A DNA stretch of 64,000 nucleotides from an uncultured Aquimarina sp. (GCA_947498775.1 CANMLL010000017.1:62001-126000), one strand, 5' to 3'. Shown: positions 25,499-34,352, counted from the first letter of the stretch. Notes: generated from the sequence alone by a model not told the origin. Numbers and translations: made by a program.

Positions 25499-26008
25499 CT
25501 AACTAAAAAGTTGATCAATAGTTTTCATTGATAAAAACATCTTTTTACTATCCGGTAAAAACATGAAACCATATTTTTCATAAAAGGATTCTGCCTCTTC
25601 ATCGATGGGATCTACCACCACTGCAAATGAAGCAATCTCTTTTGCTGCCAAATGACATTTATATAGTGCGTCCATTAACAAAAACTCTCCCGCCCTTTCA
25701 ACATTATATTGCCTATCCCGAGCAAGTCTTCCTAATAGAGTTACCGGAATTGTCTTATACGATTTTGGAAATTTCTTTTGATAATTTCCAGGAATCATTT
25801 CTCGAGAAACACCTGAATTAGAAAGTGTATAGTATCCCTTTACTTTCTCTTTCTTGTCTTCATTTTCAGTAATTACAAAACAAACAGATAGTTTCTTTTT
25901 GATGTCTTGATTAGCTTGCTTCTTAATATAATTGTCCAATAATTCTTTACCGCTGTAAAAGTCTTTACGATAATGAGAAGATTTAAGGTTTTCTGTTTGT
26001 AATGACAT
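25499..26008 (-). CDS. GNAT-type toxin of a toxin-antitoxin pair
   Basis: 169 residues with the GCN5 N-acetyltransferase fold, as in the TacT/AtaT class that acetylates aminoacyl-tRNA. KGYYTLSNSGVSREMIP and IPVTLLGRLARDRQYN form the beta strands, and RAGEFLLMDALYKC holds the acetyl-CoA loop in the usual (Q/R)xxGx(G/A) position. FYEKYGFMFLPDS is the typical late motif. Its start codon overlaps the antitoxin stop (TAATG), so translation is coupled. The sequence class is based on pairing with a DUF1778 antitoxin. Confidence 0.88.
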   Translation of the reverse strand: MSLQTENLKSSHYRKDFYSGKELLDNYIKKQANQDIKKKLSVCFVITENEDKKEKVKGYYTLSNSGVSREMIPGNYQKKFPKSYKTIPVTLLGRLARDRQYNVERAGEFLLMDALYKCHLAAKEIASFAVVVDPIDEEAESFYEKYGFMFLPDSKKMFLSMKTIDQLFS

Positions 26009-26295
26009 TATTTATTTTCCTCCCTATACTTTTTGGCTGCATTTTTCAAAGCTTCATTTGGAGATTCTGGATTCATTAAGGCGTCAAAAAATATTTCACT
26101 ATCTCTTTTAGATGCTAATATCGTTTCACTCTCCTTAATAATCTCTTTCGCTTTTTTTTGAACTGTTTTAAGAACGAAATCAGTTAAACTTCCATATCCA
26201 CCAAGAGCTGCGGCTCTTTCAAATAATTCTTTTTGTTGTACTGATAGTCTAGTATCGAACCTAGTCTTACCAGATGTTTTAGATAATGTTTTCAT
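26008..26295 (-). CDS. DUF1778-type antitoxin
   Basis: 95 residues from MKTLSKTSGKTRFDTRLSVQ, the most likely start; the open frame extends 30 codons further upstream through the operator region, which is not plausible as coding. TRFDTRLSVQQKELFERAAA matches the ribbon-helix-helix N-terminus of DUF1778 antitoxins, which bind DNA as dimers and neutralise GNAT toxins by their C-terminal tail. It shares one base with the toxin start. Four regularly spaced GTAC sites lie just upstream and are the probable operator. Confidence 0.88.
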   Translation of the reverse strand: MKTLSKTSGKTRFDTRLSVQQKELFERAAALGGYGSLTDFVLKTVQKKAKEIIKESETILASKRDSEIFFDALMNPESPNEALKNAAKKYREENK

Positions 26296-26322
26296 TGCGT
26301 AGCGTTCTTTATTTAATTCGAA

Positions 26323-26372
26323 TGTACGTAAAATATCCGTACTATTCAATTTTGTACATAAAAATTCCGTAC
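26323..26372 (-). promoter_or_regulatory. Operator of the toxin-antitoxin operon, four GTAC sites 15 bases apart
   Basis: Two direct copies of a 20-base element TGTACRTAAAAWWTCCGTAC (26323-26342 and 26353-26372; 17 of 20 identical) place four GTAC cores at exact 15-base steps (26324, 26339, 26354, 26369). They lie upstream of the antitoxin start at 26295, just after the dprA stop. Binding of several ribbon-helix-helix antitoxin dimers in a row would explain the regularity. Confidence 0.75.
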
Positions 26373-26381
26373 AAAAGCTAG

Positions 26382-27485
26382 TCAAACTACCTCAAACAAT
26401 TTTCCCGGCAAAGGTTTGATTACACCTTTCAACTCCATATTTAATAAAACCGAGGCAGCTTTAAAAGTTGGAATCTGACATTGTAGGGCAATGGTATCTA
26501 ATACTTCTTTTCCATTACTATTTAAGAAATTATAAATTTTCTTTTCGTCTCCCTCGAGTTCTACAAATAGCTTCTTTTGCACTACTGGTTGTTGCTTTTC
26601 TTCTAGTTCCCAATTAAGCATATAAATTAGATCAGCTGCACTGGTGAGCATGTGTGCTCGTTGCGTTTTGATCAACATATTACACCCTTTGCTCAAAGGG
26701 TCATTAGCTCGACCAGGTACAGCAAACACATCTCGATTATAAGAGTTGGCTATATCTGCAGTTACAAGAGACCCTCCTTTGTCTGCGCTTTCAATGACAA
26801 CGGTAGCTTCACTAAGCCCTGCGATAATGCGATTGCGCCCCAGGAAATTTTTGCGATCAAAGGCATCTGTACTCCAAAAATCTGTAAAAAACCCACCATT
26901 CTCTTCAATTTGTGCCACATATTTTTTGTGTGCTTTGGGGTATATTTGATTTAAACCGTGTGCAAGACAACCTATAGTTTGTAAACCGTGTTTTACCGCT
27001 GCTCGTTGTGCTGTAATATCGACTCCGTAGGCAAAACCAGAAACAATAATTGGATCGATGGGAGCAAGTGTCTCGATCAACTCTTCACAAAACTGGACTC
27101 CGTACCTTGTTACCTGTCGAGTACCCACAATACTCAGGATTTTTCGGTTTTTTAAGTCAATGTTTCCTTGGCCAAATAATACCACAGGACCATCGATGCA
27201 ATGTTTCAATTTTTGGGGATAATTGGCTTCATCATACCCCCAAAAATTAATCTTGTTTTCCTCTATAAACTTCAATTCATTTTCGACAGCCCTATGATGA
27301 TCAGGATTATGCAGATCTTTTATTTTTACTGCTCCTATCCCATCAATTTTGAGAAGATTATTAACTTTTTCAGAAAGCACTAGTTCTGCAGAACCTACTT
27401 CACGAATTAGTTTTTTGATAGAACTATCCCCCAGATTTGCCGCTTTTTTAAGGGTAAGTAACGCAATAAGTTTTTCAATCTTCAT
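26382..27485 (-). CDS. dprA: DNA-processing protein DprA
   Basis: 367 residues. The Rossmann-like DprA/Smf domain is clear: SIVGTRQVTRYG, VSGFAYGVDITAQRAAV, GLNQIYPKAHK, FLGRNRIIAGLSEATVVIES and GGSLVTADIANSYNRDVFAVPG. A short C-terminal winged-helix domain (about 305-367) follows. It binds single-stranded DNA entering during natural transformation and loads RecA. In flavobacteria transformation is not generally shown, so its role here is inferred from the family. It is transcribed away from the HU-SPOR gene, with the toxin-antitoxin pair directly downstream. Confidence 0.95.
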   Translation of the reverse strand: MKIEKLIALLTLKKAANLGDSSIKKLIREVGSAELVLSEKVNNLLKIDGIGAVKIKDLHNPDHHRAVENELKFIEENKINFWGYDEANYPQKLKHCIDGPVVLFGQGNIDLKNRKILSIVGTRQVTRYGVQFCEELIETLAPIDPIIVSGFAYGVDITAQRAAVKHGLQTIGCLAHGLNQIYPKAHKKYVAQIEENGGFFTDFWSTDAFDRKNFLGRNRIIAGLSEATVVIESADKGGSLVTADIANSYNRDVFAVPGRANDPLSKGCNMLIKTQRAHMLTSAADLIYMLNWELEEKQQPVVQKKLFVELEGDEKKIYNFLNSNGKEVLDTIALQCQIPTFKAASVLLNMELKGVIKPLPGKLFEVV

Positions 27486-27550
27486 GTAATATTTTGTATA
27501 TCAGCGCAAGAAACAAAAAAAATCAAAACTGTTGATAAATTAACTCGCTA

Positions 27551-27584
27551 TTGTTTTTACCATTTTCATTTTTTCATACCTTTG
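27551..27584 (+). promoter_or_regulatory. Promoter of the HU-SPOR gene
   Basis: TTG at 27551-27553 and TACCTTTG at 27577-27584 are separated by 23 bases, within the range reported for flavobacterial promoters (TTG, 17-23 bases, TAnnTTTG). The ATG at 27634 follows after a 49-base leader with the purine-rich stretch AAGGGGG. Confidence 0.6.
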
Positions 27585-27633
27585 GTTTAACTAACCACAC
27601 ACTGCCTGGGCAGTATATTTTATAAGGGGGTAA

Positions 27634-28629
27634 ATGAACAATACTGCAAAATACATAAGCGAATTATTATATAGGTATGAATGTGTAATCTTACCAGGTT
27701 TTGGTGCGTTTTTAACAAGACGTCAGCCTGCGATTATTCAAGAAGCTACCCATTCGTTTTTCCCTCCAAAAAAGCTAATTTCTTTTAACCGCCAATTACA
27801 GAATAATGATGGTTTGTTGGCAAATTATGTTGCTTCTGCAGAAAATATCTCCTATACCGATGCGGTAGCCAAGATTCAGCGTTATGTTTTGACTCTTAAC
27901 GAAAAAATGGCTCAAGGACAACGTATTGAACTAGAAAATATAGGTGCATTCTTTACTTCTGTAGAAGATACATTACAGTTTGAGCCATTACAAGAGGTAA
28001 ACTATCTTACTGAAGCTTTTGGGTTAACTACTTTTGTATCACCAGTAATCAAGAGAGAAGTTACTATAAAGCGTGAAGAATATAAAGAAGAGGTTGAAGC
28101 TATTGAAGAAACAGCACCGCTAGCCTTTACTCCCGAAAAACGTCGTGAACGCCCTTATTTGCAATATGCAGCAACCGTAGCTATTGTATTAGGAATCGGT
28201 GGTTTTTTCGGATTAAAACAGATTAGCGATAACACGATAAGTTATAATAACCGGGAGTGGAAAGAAGCGAATGCCGAAATCGAAAACAGAATTCAGGAGG
28301 CTACTTTTGAGATTACAAGCCCCTTGCCTGCCGTTAATCTGAACCTCATAAAAGAAGAATCAACTAGTACAGCAATCGAAGAATCTGAAACGGTATCGGG
28401 AAAATATCATATCGTTGCGGGAGCTTTCAGAATTGCGTCTAATGCAGATAAAAGAGTAAAGAAACTCAAAGCCCAAGGTTTTGATGCCCGCCATATTGGG
28501 GTAAATAAGTATGGTCTTCATCAAGTGGTTTATCAAAGCTACGCTGATCGTCTGCAAGCATTACAAGCGCTGCGTAAAATCAAAAAAGAGCAAAGTCCAA
28601 GAGCTTGGTTATTGGTTCAGGAACAATAG
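27634..28629 (+). CDS. HU-CCDC81-like and SPOR-domain membrane protein
   Basis: 331 residues. The N-terminal 130 residues match the HU-CCDC81 type of HU-like DNA-binding-fold domain (YRYECVILPGFGAFLTRRQP, then a second HU-like half containing IELENIGAFFT). A single membrane helix follows (about 173-192, LQYAATVAIVLGIGGFFGL). A SPOR domain is at the C-terminus (KYHIVAGAFRIASNADKRVK to about 330). It should span the inner membrane with the SPOR domain in the periplasm, where these domains bind denuded peptidoglycan at division sites. The HU-like part would then face the cytoplasm, possibly linking the chromosome or a filament to the septum; that is inference. Confidence 0.88.
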   Translation: MNNTAKYISELLYRYECVILPGFGAFLTRRQPAIIQEATHSFFPPKKLISFNRQLQNNDGLLANYVASAENISYTDAVAKIQRYVLTLNEKMAQGQRIELENIGAFFTSVEDTLQFEPLQEVNYLTEAFGLTTFVSPVIKREVTIKREEYKEEVEAIEETAPLAFTPEKRRERPYLQYAATVAIVLGIGGFFGLKQISDNTISYNNREWKEANAEIENRIQEATFEITSPLPAVNLNLIKEESTSTAIEESETVSGKYHIVAGAFRIASNADKRVKKLKAQGFDARHIGVNKYGLHQVVYQSYADRLQALQALRKIKKEQSPRAWLLVQEQ

Positions 28630-28746
28630 TATTCTAAAATTTTTCTTTCAAAAAAAACGTCTTATCGTTCATTATTTCTAATACTTTTCACTGTTTAGTT
28701 CTATCATTTTTATTAAACAGCATAGTGTTAGTTATTCTTACGTGAT

Positions 28747-28754
28747 TATCTTTG
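28747..28754 (+). promoter_or_regulatory. -7 element TATCTTTG for the thioesterase gene
   Basis: TATCTTTG fits TAnnTTTG and lies 18 bases before the ATG at 28773. An inverted repeat CTGTTTA...TAAACAG (28691-28720) sits further upstream and may be an operator or the end of the previous transcript. Confidence 0.5.
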
Positions 28755-28772
28755 CCGAAAATTATTTAGTTT

Positions 28773-29282
28773 ATGAAAGCCAGACACCCATCAGAATCTC
28801 TAGCCATACTTACCGATTTTGTACTTACAGGAGAGACCAATTCTTTAAACAATCTATTTGGTGGTGAGTTATTAGCTCGTATGGATCGTGCCGCTGGTAT
28901 TGCAGCAGGAAGGCACTCGAGAAGGGTTGTGGTTACCGCTTCTGTAAATCACGTGGCATTTAACAAACCTATCCCTCTGGGAAGTGTAGTAACCGTAGAG
29001 GCAAAAGTATCCAGAGCTTTTACCTCATCGATGGAAGTATTTATTGATGTTTGGGTAGAAGATCGCCAGAGTGGTCATAAAACCAAAGCAAACGAGGCTA
29101 TTTATACTTTTGTTGCGGTAAACGAAGCTGGAAACCCTGTTGCGGTCCCTCCTATCATTCCTCAGACCGATCTAGAAAAAGAACGTTACGATGCTGCATT
29201 GCGACGCAAACAACTTAGTTTGGTTCTTGCCGGTAAAATGAAACCCGATGATGCTACAGAGCTAAGGGCATTATTCATCTAA
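28773..29282 (+). CDS. Hotdog-fold acyl-CoA thioesterase
   Basis: 169 residues of the YciA/BFIT type. The hotdog signature is visible: NSLNNLFGGELLARMDRAAG (with the nucleotide and catalytic Asn/Asp region), then VNHVAFNKPIPLGSVVTVEA and VFIDVWVEDRQSG. It hydrolyses acyl-CoA esters in the cytoplasm; the preferred chain length cannot be inferred. It has its own promoter-like box and ends 90 bases before a short membrane protein gene on the same strand. Confidence 0.9.
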   Translation: MKARHPSESLAILTDFVLTGETNSLNNLFGGELLARMDRAAGIAAGRHSRRVVVTASVNHVAFNKPIPLGSVVTVEAKVSRAFTSSMEVFIDVWVEDRQSGHKTKANEAIYTFVAVNEAGNPVAVPPIIPQTDLEKERYDAALRRKQLSLVLAGKMKPDDATELRALFI

Positions 29283-29374
29283 CTTCATTTTACCTAAAAC
29301 TATCTTAAAATCTGAAGAAAAGAAAAAAATTTCGTTGCTTTTTTATATCTTCAAATGAATGGAAATTCGTTGAA

Positions 29375-29524
29375 ATGAAAAGAGGTAAAAATCTTATCTT
29401 CTCGCTTATCATAACGTTAGTCGGGTTAATTCTGGCTATCGCAATTTTTATAAGAATTCGATATTATGATGATCAAGAATACCCAGATGTTGCGAGTTTA
29501 CCGCAATATGAATTAAAAGTCTAA
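29375..29524 (+). CDS. Short single-pass membrane protein, 49 residues
   Basis: ATG 29375 to TAA 29522-29524. A basic N-terminus (MKRGKN) is followed by one clear membrane helix (LIFSLIITLVGLILAIAIFI, residues 7-26), then RIRYYD and an acidic tail. Topology by the positive-inside rule is ambiguous because both flanks are basic. It may be co-transcribed with the thioesterase. I do not know the family; codon use is like the neighbours. Confidence 0.6.
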   Translation: MKRGKNLIFSLIITLVGLILAIAIFIRIRYYDDQEYPDVASLPQYELKV

Positions 29525-29547
29525 TTGGGCTCATTTAAAATTTCTCA

Positions 29548-30420
29548 CTACTTATTTTTAACCATACGGTCTGCGATTAATTTTTTGACCCTTGATAATT
29601 GTTGAGGATATATTTGCCTGATTTCTTCAACATACGCCCGTTTACTATAATATCCATTCTTATAATCATCGATTGCTTTATTAATTGATGCAATAGCTTC
29701 ATGATACTCCCCTTCTTGCAAATATAACAAAGCCCTGTAATAATAACTATCAGCAGATACATTTTGGAAATACTGTAATGCTTTTTCTATATTAATTCTG
29801 GCCTTTTTGAATTTAGAATCTTCAAAGTACGTTATACCCAAATATAAAAATGCACTGGGCTCTACCCAGTCCTCACCAGAATCCTCGCTTACTTTAGTAA
29901 TATGAGTATTAAAATAATGTGCTGCATTCTTATAATCTTTTAGGCCTAAATATGCAATACCTCTCCAATAATCAACACTATGGCCTTGAGGTGAATCTAC
30001 AAAATTTGGAGTAAGGTTATCACTGGCATCAAAGTCTTGAATTGCTTTGTTATAATCTCTATAAAACCATAAATACAAATACCCTCGCCATGGTTGCCAT
30101 GTTTTTGGATCACATGCCACCGCTTTATCAAACAGAGGTTTCCATTTATGAGGCATTCCTCTTTTAAGATAAGGTACAGAATATTCTCTTAGGGCTTCAC
30201 AATTATTAGGATCAAGGGTAAGAATACTATCCAATAATTTCATAGCCAAGTGTGTTCCCTGGTATGGCCCATTAAAGTCATGTTTTGCTCGTTCATCATC
30301 GAATATTTTCTTAGAAAGTATTTTGGCTTCTTCTGATGGTTCCTTCAACTTCTTGTTGTTACAAGAAAGCAAAAACAAAACTATAAAAACACTAAGGAAG
30401 TATCTCTGTAACATTTCCAT
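29548..30420 (-). CDS. Tetratricopeptide-repeat lipoprotein
   Basis: 290 residues. The signal (MEMLQRYFLSVFIVLFLLSC) places a lipidated Cys at 20. The rest is helical with TPR-like units, for example DYKNAAHYFNTHITK, AFLYLGITYFEDSKFKKARI, YYYRALLYLQEGEYHEAIAS. It is likely a periplasmic scaffold that faces partner proteins. Its start lies inside the end of the upstream gene (29-base overlap), so the two are translated together, and they may act as a pair. Met3 is an alternative start. Confidence 0.75.
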   Translation of the reverse strand: MEMLQRYFLSVFIVLFLLSCNNKKLKEPSEEAKILSKKIFDDERAKHDFNGPYQGTHLAMKLLDSILTLDPNNCEALREYSVPYLKRGMPHKWKPLFDKAVACDPKTWQPWRGYLYLWFYRDYNKAIQDFDASDNLTPNFVDSPQGHSVDYWRGIAYLGLKDYKNAAHYFNTHITKVSEDSGEDWVEPSAFLYLGITYFEDSKFKKARINIEKALQYFQNVSADSYYYRALLYLQEGEYHEAIASINKAIDDYKNGYYSKRAYVEEIRQIYPQQLSRVKKLIADRMVKNK

Positions 30421-30925
30421 TTTCGATTTTAAAGATTAAATACATGTAGTAATTAAGCGTAGGGTGATTTGCTGTACGCCAATTTTCGCTTCTCATCGAC
30501 AAATCTACAAGTTGTTCTACCAAAGTAGCGTTCAAATTTGATGGTTCAAGGTCTGCATTCAATTCATTAATTATTAGATTACCTGTTTCATCTCGACAAT
30601 TTATATGAAATCTTAGGTTTAGGTAACCATTATCATCCCTATTTCTATTTTGATATTGTTGCGCAATAAACTCTTTAAATGCTAATTTATTCTTCTTATA
30701 TATATGAGGAGCAGCACTACTGTAAAATCCGTGAGGTTTATTCTCATCTTTACAAAGAGAGAATCCAGTGGTTCGTGTAGCCTTATCTATATATATTTCA
30801 CCAACATAATCAGGATATTTTGGTTGAACTTCGTTGATTTGAGAAGGATTTGCAAAAAACAAATACATGATGCCTGATATTAGGAGCAACACCATAATCC
30901 CTATCATATATTTTTTGAATATCAT
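30392..30925 (-). CDS. Single-pass membrane protein with TonB-C-like tail
   Basis: 177 residues with one N-terminal membrane helix (about 5-25, YMIGIMVLLLISGIMYLFF), so it is anchored in the inner membrane or exported. The last 80 residues (GYLNLRFHINCRDETGNLII, then LMYLIF-like strands) recall the beta-beta-alpha-beta pattern of the TonB C-terminal domain, but the match is weak. Overlap with the TPR lipoprotein gene (29 bases) implies coupling. Not otherwise recognised. Confidence 0.6.
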   Translation of the reverse strand: MIFKKYMIGIMVLLLISGIMYLFFANPSQINEVQPKYPDYVGEIYIDKATRTTGFSLCKDENKPHGFYSSAAPHIYKKNKLAFKEFIAQQYQNRNRDDNGYLNLRFHINCRDETGNLIINELNADLEPSNLNATLVEQLVDLSMRSENWRTANHPTLNYYMYLIFKIENGNVTEILP

Positions 30926-30936
30926 CTTCTTACTAA

Positions 30937-32166
30937 TTACATCCTATAAATCCAGCTTTGCGGATTCAATCTTTTGGCATTTTGGTAGATCAAAAATTTC
31001 ATAATCGCTCTTCCTGTGGTGGGATTCACTCGTACTTCGCCTATAGATTGCTTTGTACTCACTTTTTGACCTTCTTTAACCGTGATATTCTCTATATTAT
31101 AATAGGTAGTGATATAATTACCATGCCTTATCTGTACGAGACGACTAGCACCTTTTAGTTTTTGTATCGCAATTACTTCGCCTTCAAAAATGGTTCTGGC
31201 CTTTTCTCCTTTTCTGGTTTCGATTTCTACACCACTGCTATTGATTTGTATATTTGGAAGCGTAGGATGTGGTTGTCGACCAAATTTTTTGGTCACTCTA
31301 CCCGTTCCCACCGGCCATGGTAGTTTTCCTTTGTTTGATGTAAAATTATCTGCCAGTATTTTGGCTTCGGCTGTTAATGCAAAGGTAGTGGCGGATCCTT
31401 TTTTGGTTACCTTTTTACCTGCTTTTTTATTGGCTTTGGCAATGGCTTCTCGAATTAACTTCTCTATTGCTTTATCGATAGCACTGGCCTGCTCTTCTTT
31501 TTGTTTGATCTGCTTGGTATAGGTTCCTTGCTTTTTGCGTATAGAAGCCATTAAAATTTGTTGTTCTTTCTTCTCTTCTTTTAATTTTTCCTGCGCTTCG
31601 CGATTTTCGACAACCAACGTTTCTTTATCTTCCTTTTGTCGAGACAAATCCCTATTTAATTTCTGAAGTTCTAGCGTATTGCTCTCTATACGATCTGCTT
31701 GCTCTTTACGATGCTCATTATATTGTTTCATATATTGCAAACGCTTATACGCTTGCGCAAAATCTGAGGAAGAAAGTAAGAACATTATTCGGCTCTGATG
31801 TGATTTACTTTTATATGATTTTTTAATCATCTTGGCATAATCTTCTTTGAGCGTTTTGAGTTCTGTGCGATAAACATCTATTTTTTTAAAGTTAACATTG
31901 ATCTCACGAGTTAACAAATTAGCCTGTTGATTGGTAATTTTTATAAGATTTTCTCGTGTGCTTATTTGAGAGTTAATCGTTTCTACTTCATCCAGAACAG
32001 AACGTTCCTTTAGCTTATTGTCCTCGCGCAACTTTTTCATTTGTACAATCTCTTCTCGAAGTCGCTGTCGTTCTTCTTCGAGCTGTTGTTGTTTTGCGCT
32101 TTGCGAAAAAGATGGTGCACAAATCAATAATAACCCGATAACATATGTTACTTTCAAAAACCTCAT
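30937..32166 (-). CDS. EnvC-like murein hydrolase activator (degenerate LytM)
   Basis: 409 residues: a signal peptide (1-22), a long coiled coil (about 25-255, rich in Glu, Lys and Arg) and a C-terminal LytM/M23-like domain (about 285-409, from KLPWPVGTGRVTKKFGRQPH). The metal-binding residues of active LytM are missing. The usual HxxxD region reads SSGVEIETRKG and the HxH motif is replaced by MKFLIYQN. So it should be a non-catalytic activator of amidases, like EnvC, which turns on septal peptidoglycan splitting in the periplasm. It overlaps the DUF4292 gene by 4 bases. Confidence 0.88.
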   Translation of the reverse strand: MRFLKVTYVIGLLLICAPSFSQSAKQQQLEEERQRLREEIVQMKKLREDNKLKERSVLDEVETINSQISTRENLIKITNQQANLLTREINVNFKKIDVYRTELKTLKEDYAKMIKKSYKSKSHQSRIMFLLSSSDFAQAYKRLQYMKQYNEHRKEQADRIESNTLELQKLNRDLSRQKEDKETLVVENREAQEKLKEEKKEQQILMASIRKKQGTYTKQIKQKEEQASAIDKAIEKLIREAIAKANKKAGKKVTKKGSATTFALTAEAKILADNFTSNKGKLPWPVGTGRVTKKFGRQPHPTLPNIQINSSGVEIETRKGEKARTIFEGEVIAIQKLKGASRLVQIRHGNYITTYYNIENITVKEGQKVSTKQSIGEVRVNPTTGRAIMKFLIYQNAKRLNPQSWIYRM

Positions 32167-32939
32167 TGAATGGTAATCTCCTTATATCCTGATGGTATTC
32201 TAAACGGAAAACTTACGCGCGCATTGTAATCTACGGCCCTATATTCTATCCCAATTGTTGTTTTCGCATTTCCTTGCATCGCTTCAATGTTAATTTCTTT
32301 CGGAAAATCCTGATTCCCTATCTTTTGGTAACTGCGATAATCGATCCTAAGATTTCTGTTCTCTATCGATTGTTTAAGTTGCTGAGCCGCCATTTTAAAA
32401 CTATCCGGGTGTATTAAAAACAACCTTTCAAATAACGCTAATTCTGATTTGGGTTGAAGCTGGTATCCCAACTCTGAAATTGATGATTTGTAGGTATCAT
32501 CCCTCAAATTAAATAGCGCCTGCCCCACAAGCATTTGCTGTACTTTGTCGTAGTCAAGTTCATCGGTACCTAACCACTCACTAAGTCCCTTAAAATCTCC
32601 CTCAAAATAGGTGTTATCGATTTTTTCGTAGTAACTTACTTTTTCTGGAGTGATCAGGGCTTTTGCCAATGTGATCCCCAACATCTTTACGCTCACCCAA
32701 ATTGTTTTGTCTTTTTCTATACGCAAAGTAGCAGAGGGGCTGTATGAGTTTTTGCCATCGTCATACCTTATTTTTACCCTGGCATTAAGTGTTTCAAAAT
32801 TAAATGACCTATTATAGTGATTAGCGATTATCTTTTCGGCACTTAATCTCTTTATTCTAGCTCCCGTTGTTGTTTTGGTTCCTTTACAAGAACTCAATAC
32901 AATCAAAGAAAAACATAATAGATAGTATATCCTGTTCAT
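32163..32939 (-). CDS. DUF4292 lipoprotein (LolA-like fold)
   Basis: 258 residues with a lipoprotein signal (LIVLSSC, Cys18). The mature part matches DUF4292, found throughout Bacteroidota: ARVKIRYDDGKNSYSPSATL, then TIWVSVKMLGITLAKALITP, and the C-terminal strand IPSGYKEITIQ. Such proteins are thought to be related to LolA/LolB lipoprotein carriers, so a role in outer-membrane lipoprotein insertion is plausible. It is coupled to the TPR gene (one-base overlap at 32939) and to the EnvC-like gene. Confidence 0.85.
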   Translation of the reverse strand: MNRIYYLLCFSLIVLSSCKGTKTTTGARIKRLSAEKIIANHYNRSFNFETLNARVKIRYDDGKNSYSPSATLRIEKDKTIWVSVKMLGITLAKALITPEKVSYYEKIDNTYFEGDFKGLSEWLGTDELDYDKVQQMLVGQALFNLRDDTYKSSISELGYQLQPKSELALFERLFLIHPDSFKMAAQQLKQSIENRNLRIDYRSYQKIGNQDFPKEINIEAMQGNAKTTIGIEYRAVDYNARVSFPFRIPSGYKEITIQ

Positions 32940-34318
32940 TATCCGTTATGATTTTTCTGAAGTTGAATTGCTTTTTGTTGATATTCTGAAGCCTTTGTGG
33001 CATCACCAAGTTTTTGATATGCAGCACTAATTTGCTTATAAAAATCGGACTCCATTTTTTGATCATCTATTACATAATCGATCCCTTGTGTAAGGATTTC
33101 TATAGCTTCTTGGGATTTATCTAAATTAATAAGTGAAACCCCGTTTGCCAGATAAAAAATAGGTTGTGCCGGATACATTTCTAAAGCTAACAGACTTCCT
33201 ATTTCTGCTTTTTCATATCGTTTCAGATCTAGTTGAAGCAGTAGAATTCTTTTTAAAAGTCCAAAATCACTGGCATTACTTTTTATACCTCTTTCATAGA
33301 AGTTAAGGGCTTGTTCTTTTCGGTCTTTTTTATAGTAAAAATGCCCTAATTCAGTAAAAACCTTAGCATTATCCTTCCCTTCGGCAACCAAGGTCATAAT
33401 TTTTGTCAATTGGGATTCGTATTGTGGATTTTTATTAAGAAACGGCAAGAAATCATTAATCACCTTGTATTTGGATTCTGTATTTATTTTAGTGCTTTGT
33501 AGTGCAATTTTCATTGAATTGATCGCCTTATCGACTTTATTATCTTCAAGATAAAACTTATACAGGGCCAGATGCACTAATTCTGATTTTGGGTTTTTCT
33601 TTAGTAATAATTTAGCCATCTCAAAGGCTTTTTCCTTTTGATTACTCTGGCTATAGATATAAATCAGATTAAGATAGTTCTGCTCTGATTTTGGGTTTTC
33701 TTTTATCTTTTTTTCAAGGATAGCGATTCTGCTATTGGGATTTGTAATTTTTGAAGCAATTTTTTTACGAAGCTGATCCCGGTATGCATCAACGCCATAT
33801 TCTTCATTAAGTTCATCTAATATTTCTAATGCATCATCGTATCGCTTTTCTAGAAAATACAGATTGGCTAATTGCTCCTTGAACATAGAATTAAAAACAA
33901 CCAATTTTTCGACTACATCTACAGATTCTTTGTATTTACGTTGCAGAAAATAAACCTCATACAAAAGCTCTAACACATACTTGTCGTTGGGTTTGGATTT
34001 AAGAACCTTTTTAAAGTTCTCTTCTGCTTGATCATATACCTTTAGTTCTAGGTAATTTTTTCCTAATTCTGCATATAGAAAACTTGGTTTCGGGTCTATC
34101 TCGACACACTTTTCGAGTGCTTCAATAGCTTTATCATAGTTTGTAATTGCTTTTTGCTTTAGTGCTTCAAAAAAGTTCTCTTGAAACTGGTCTGAAACAT
34201 CACCCAAATCATCAATATTGACTTCTTGCTGGGGTTCTATATCCTGAGAAAAGGCAATGGTATTTCCTATTCCGAAGAACAAGAATAAAAAGCATATTTC
34301 TTTCAAATATTTACTCAT
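32939..34318 (-). CDS. Tetratricopeptide-repeat protein, exported
   Basis: About 459 residues from the Met at 34318 (MSKYLKEICFLFLFFGIG); a Met three codons upstream is also possible. The N-terminus is a signal peptide, ending near AFSQD. The rest is made almost wholly of TPR helices (for example YDQAEENFKKVLKSKPNDKY, ALNFYERGIKSNASDFGLL). It is probably a periplasmic scaffold for the envelope cluster. It shares one base with the DUF4292 start. Confidence 0.8.
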   Translation of the reverse strand: MSKYLKEICFLFLFFGIGNTIAFSQDIEPQQEVNIDDLGDVSDQFQENFFEALKQKAITNYDKAIEALEKCVEIDPKPSFLYAELGKNYLELKVYDQAEENFKKVLKSKPNDKYVLELLYEVYFLQRKYKESVDVVEKLVVFNSMFKEQLANLYFLEKRYDDALEILDELNEEYGVDAYRDQLRKKIASKITNPNSRIAILEKKIKENPKSEQNYLNLIYIYSQSNQKEKAFEMAKLLLKKNPKSELVHLALYKFYLEDNKVDKAINSMKIALQSTKINTESKYKVINDFLPFLNKNPQYESQLTKIMTLVAEGKDNAKVFTELGHFYYKKDRKEQALNFYERGIKSNASDFGLLKRILLLQLDLKRYEKAEIGSLLALEMYPAQPIFYLANGVSLINLDKSQEAIEILTQGIDYVIDDQKMESDFYKQISAAYQKLGDATKASEYQQKAIQLQKNHNG

Positions 34319-34352
34319 AAAAACCATTGAAACATTATTATCCCATCACATA

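Noticed and set aside
26323..26372. Regular repeat read as a small CRISPR array
   Set aside because: The unit is 20 bases with a 10-base gap, has only two copies, and there are no cas genes; it fits an operator.
28691..28720. CTGTTTA/TAAACAG inverted repeat as a terminator of the HU-SPOR gene
   Set aside because: The 16-base spacer and short arms make a weak hairpin with no T run; it is noted only as a possible operator.
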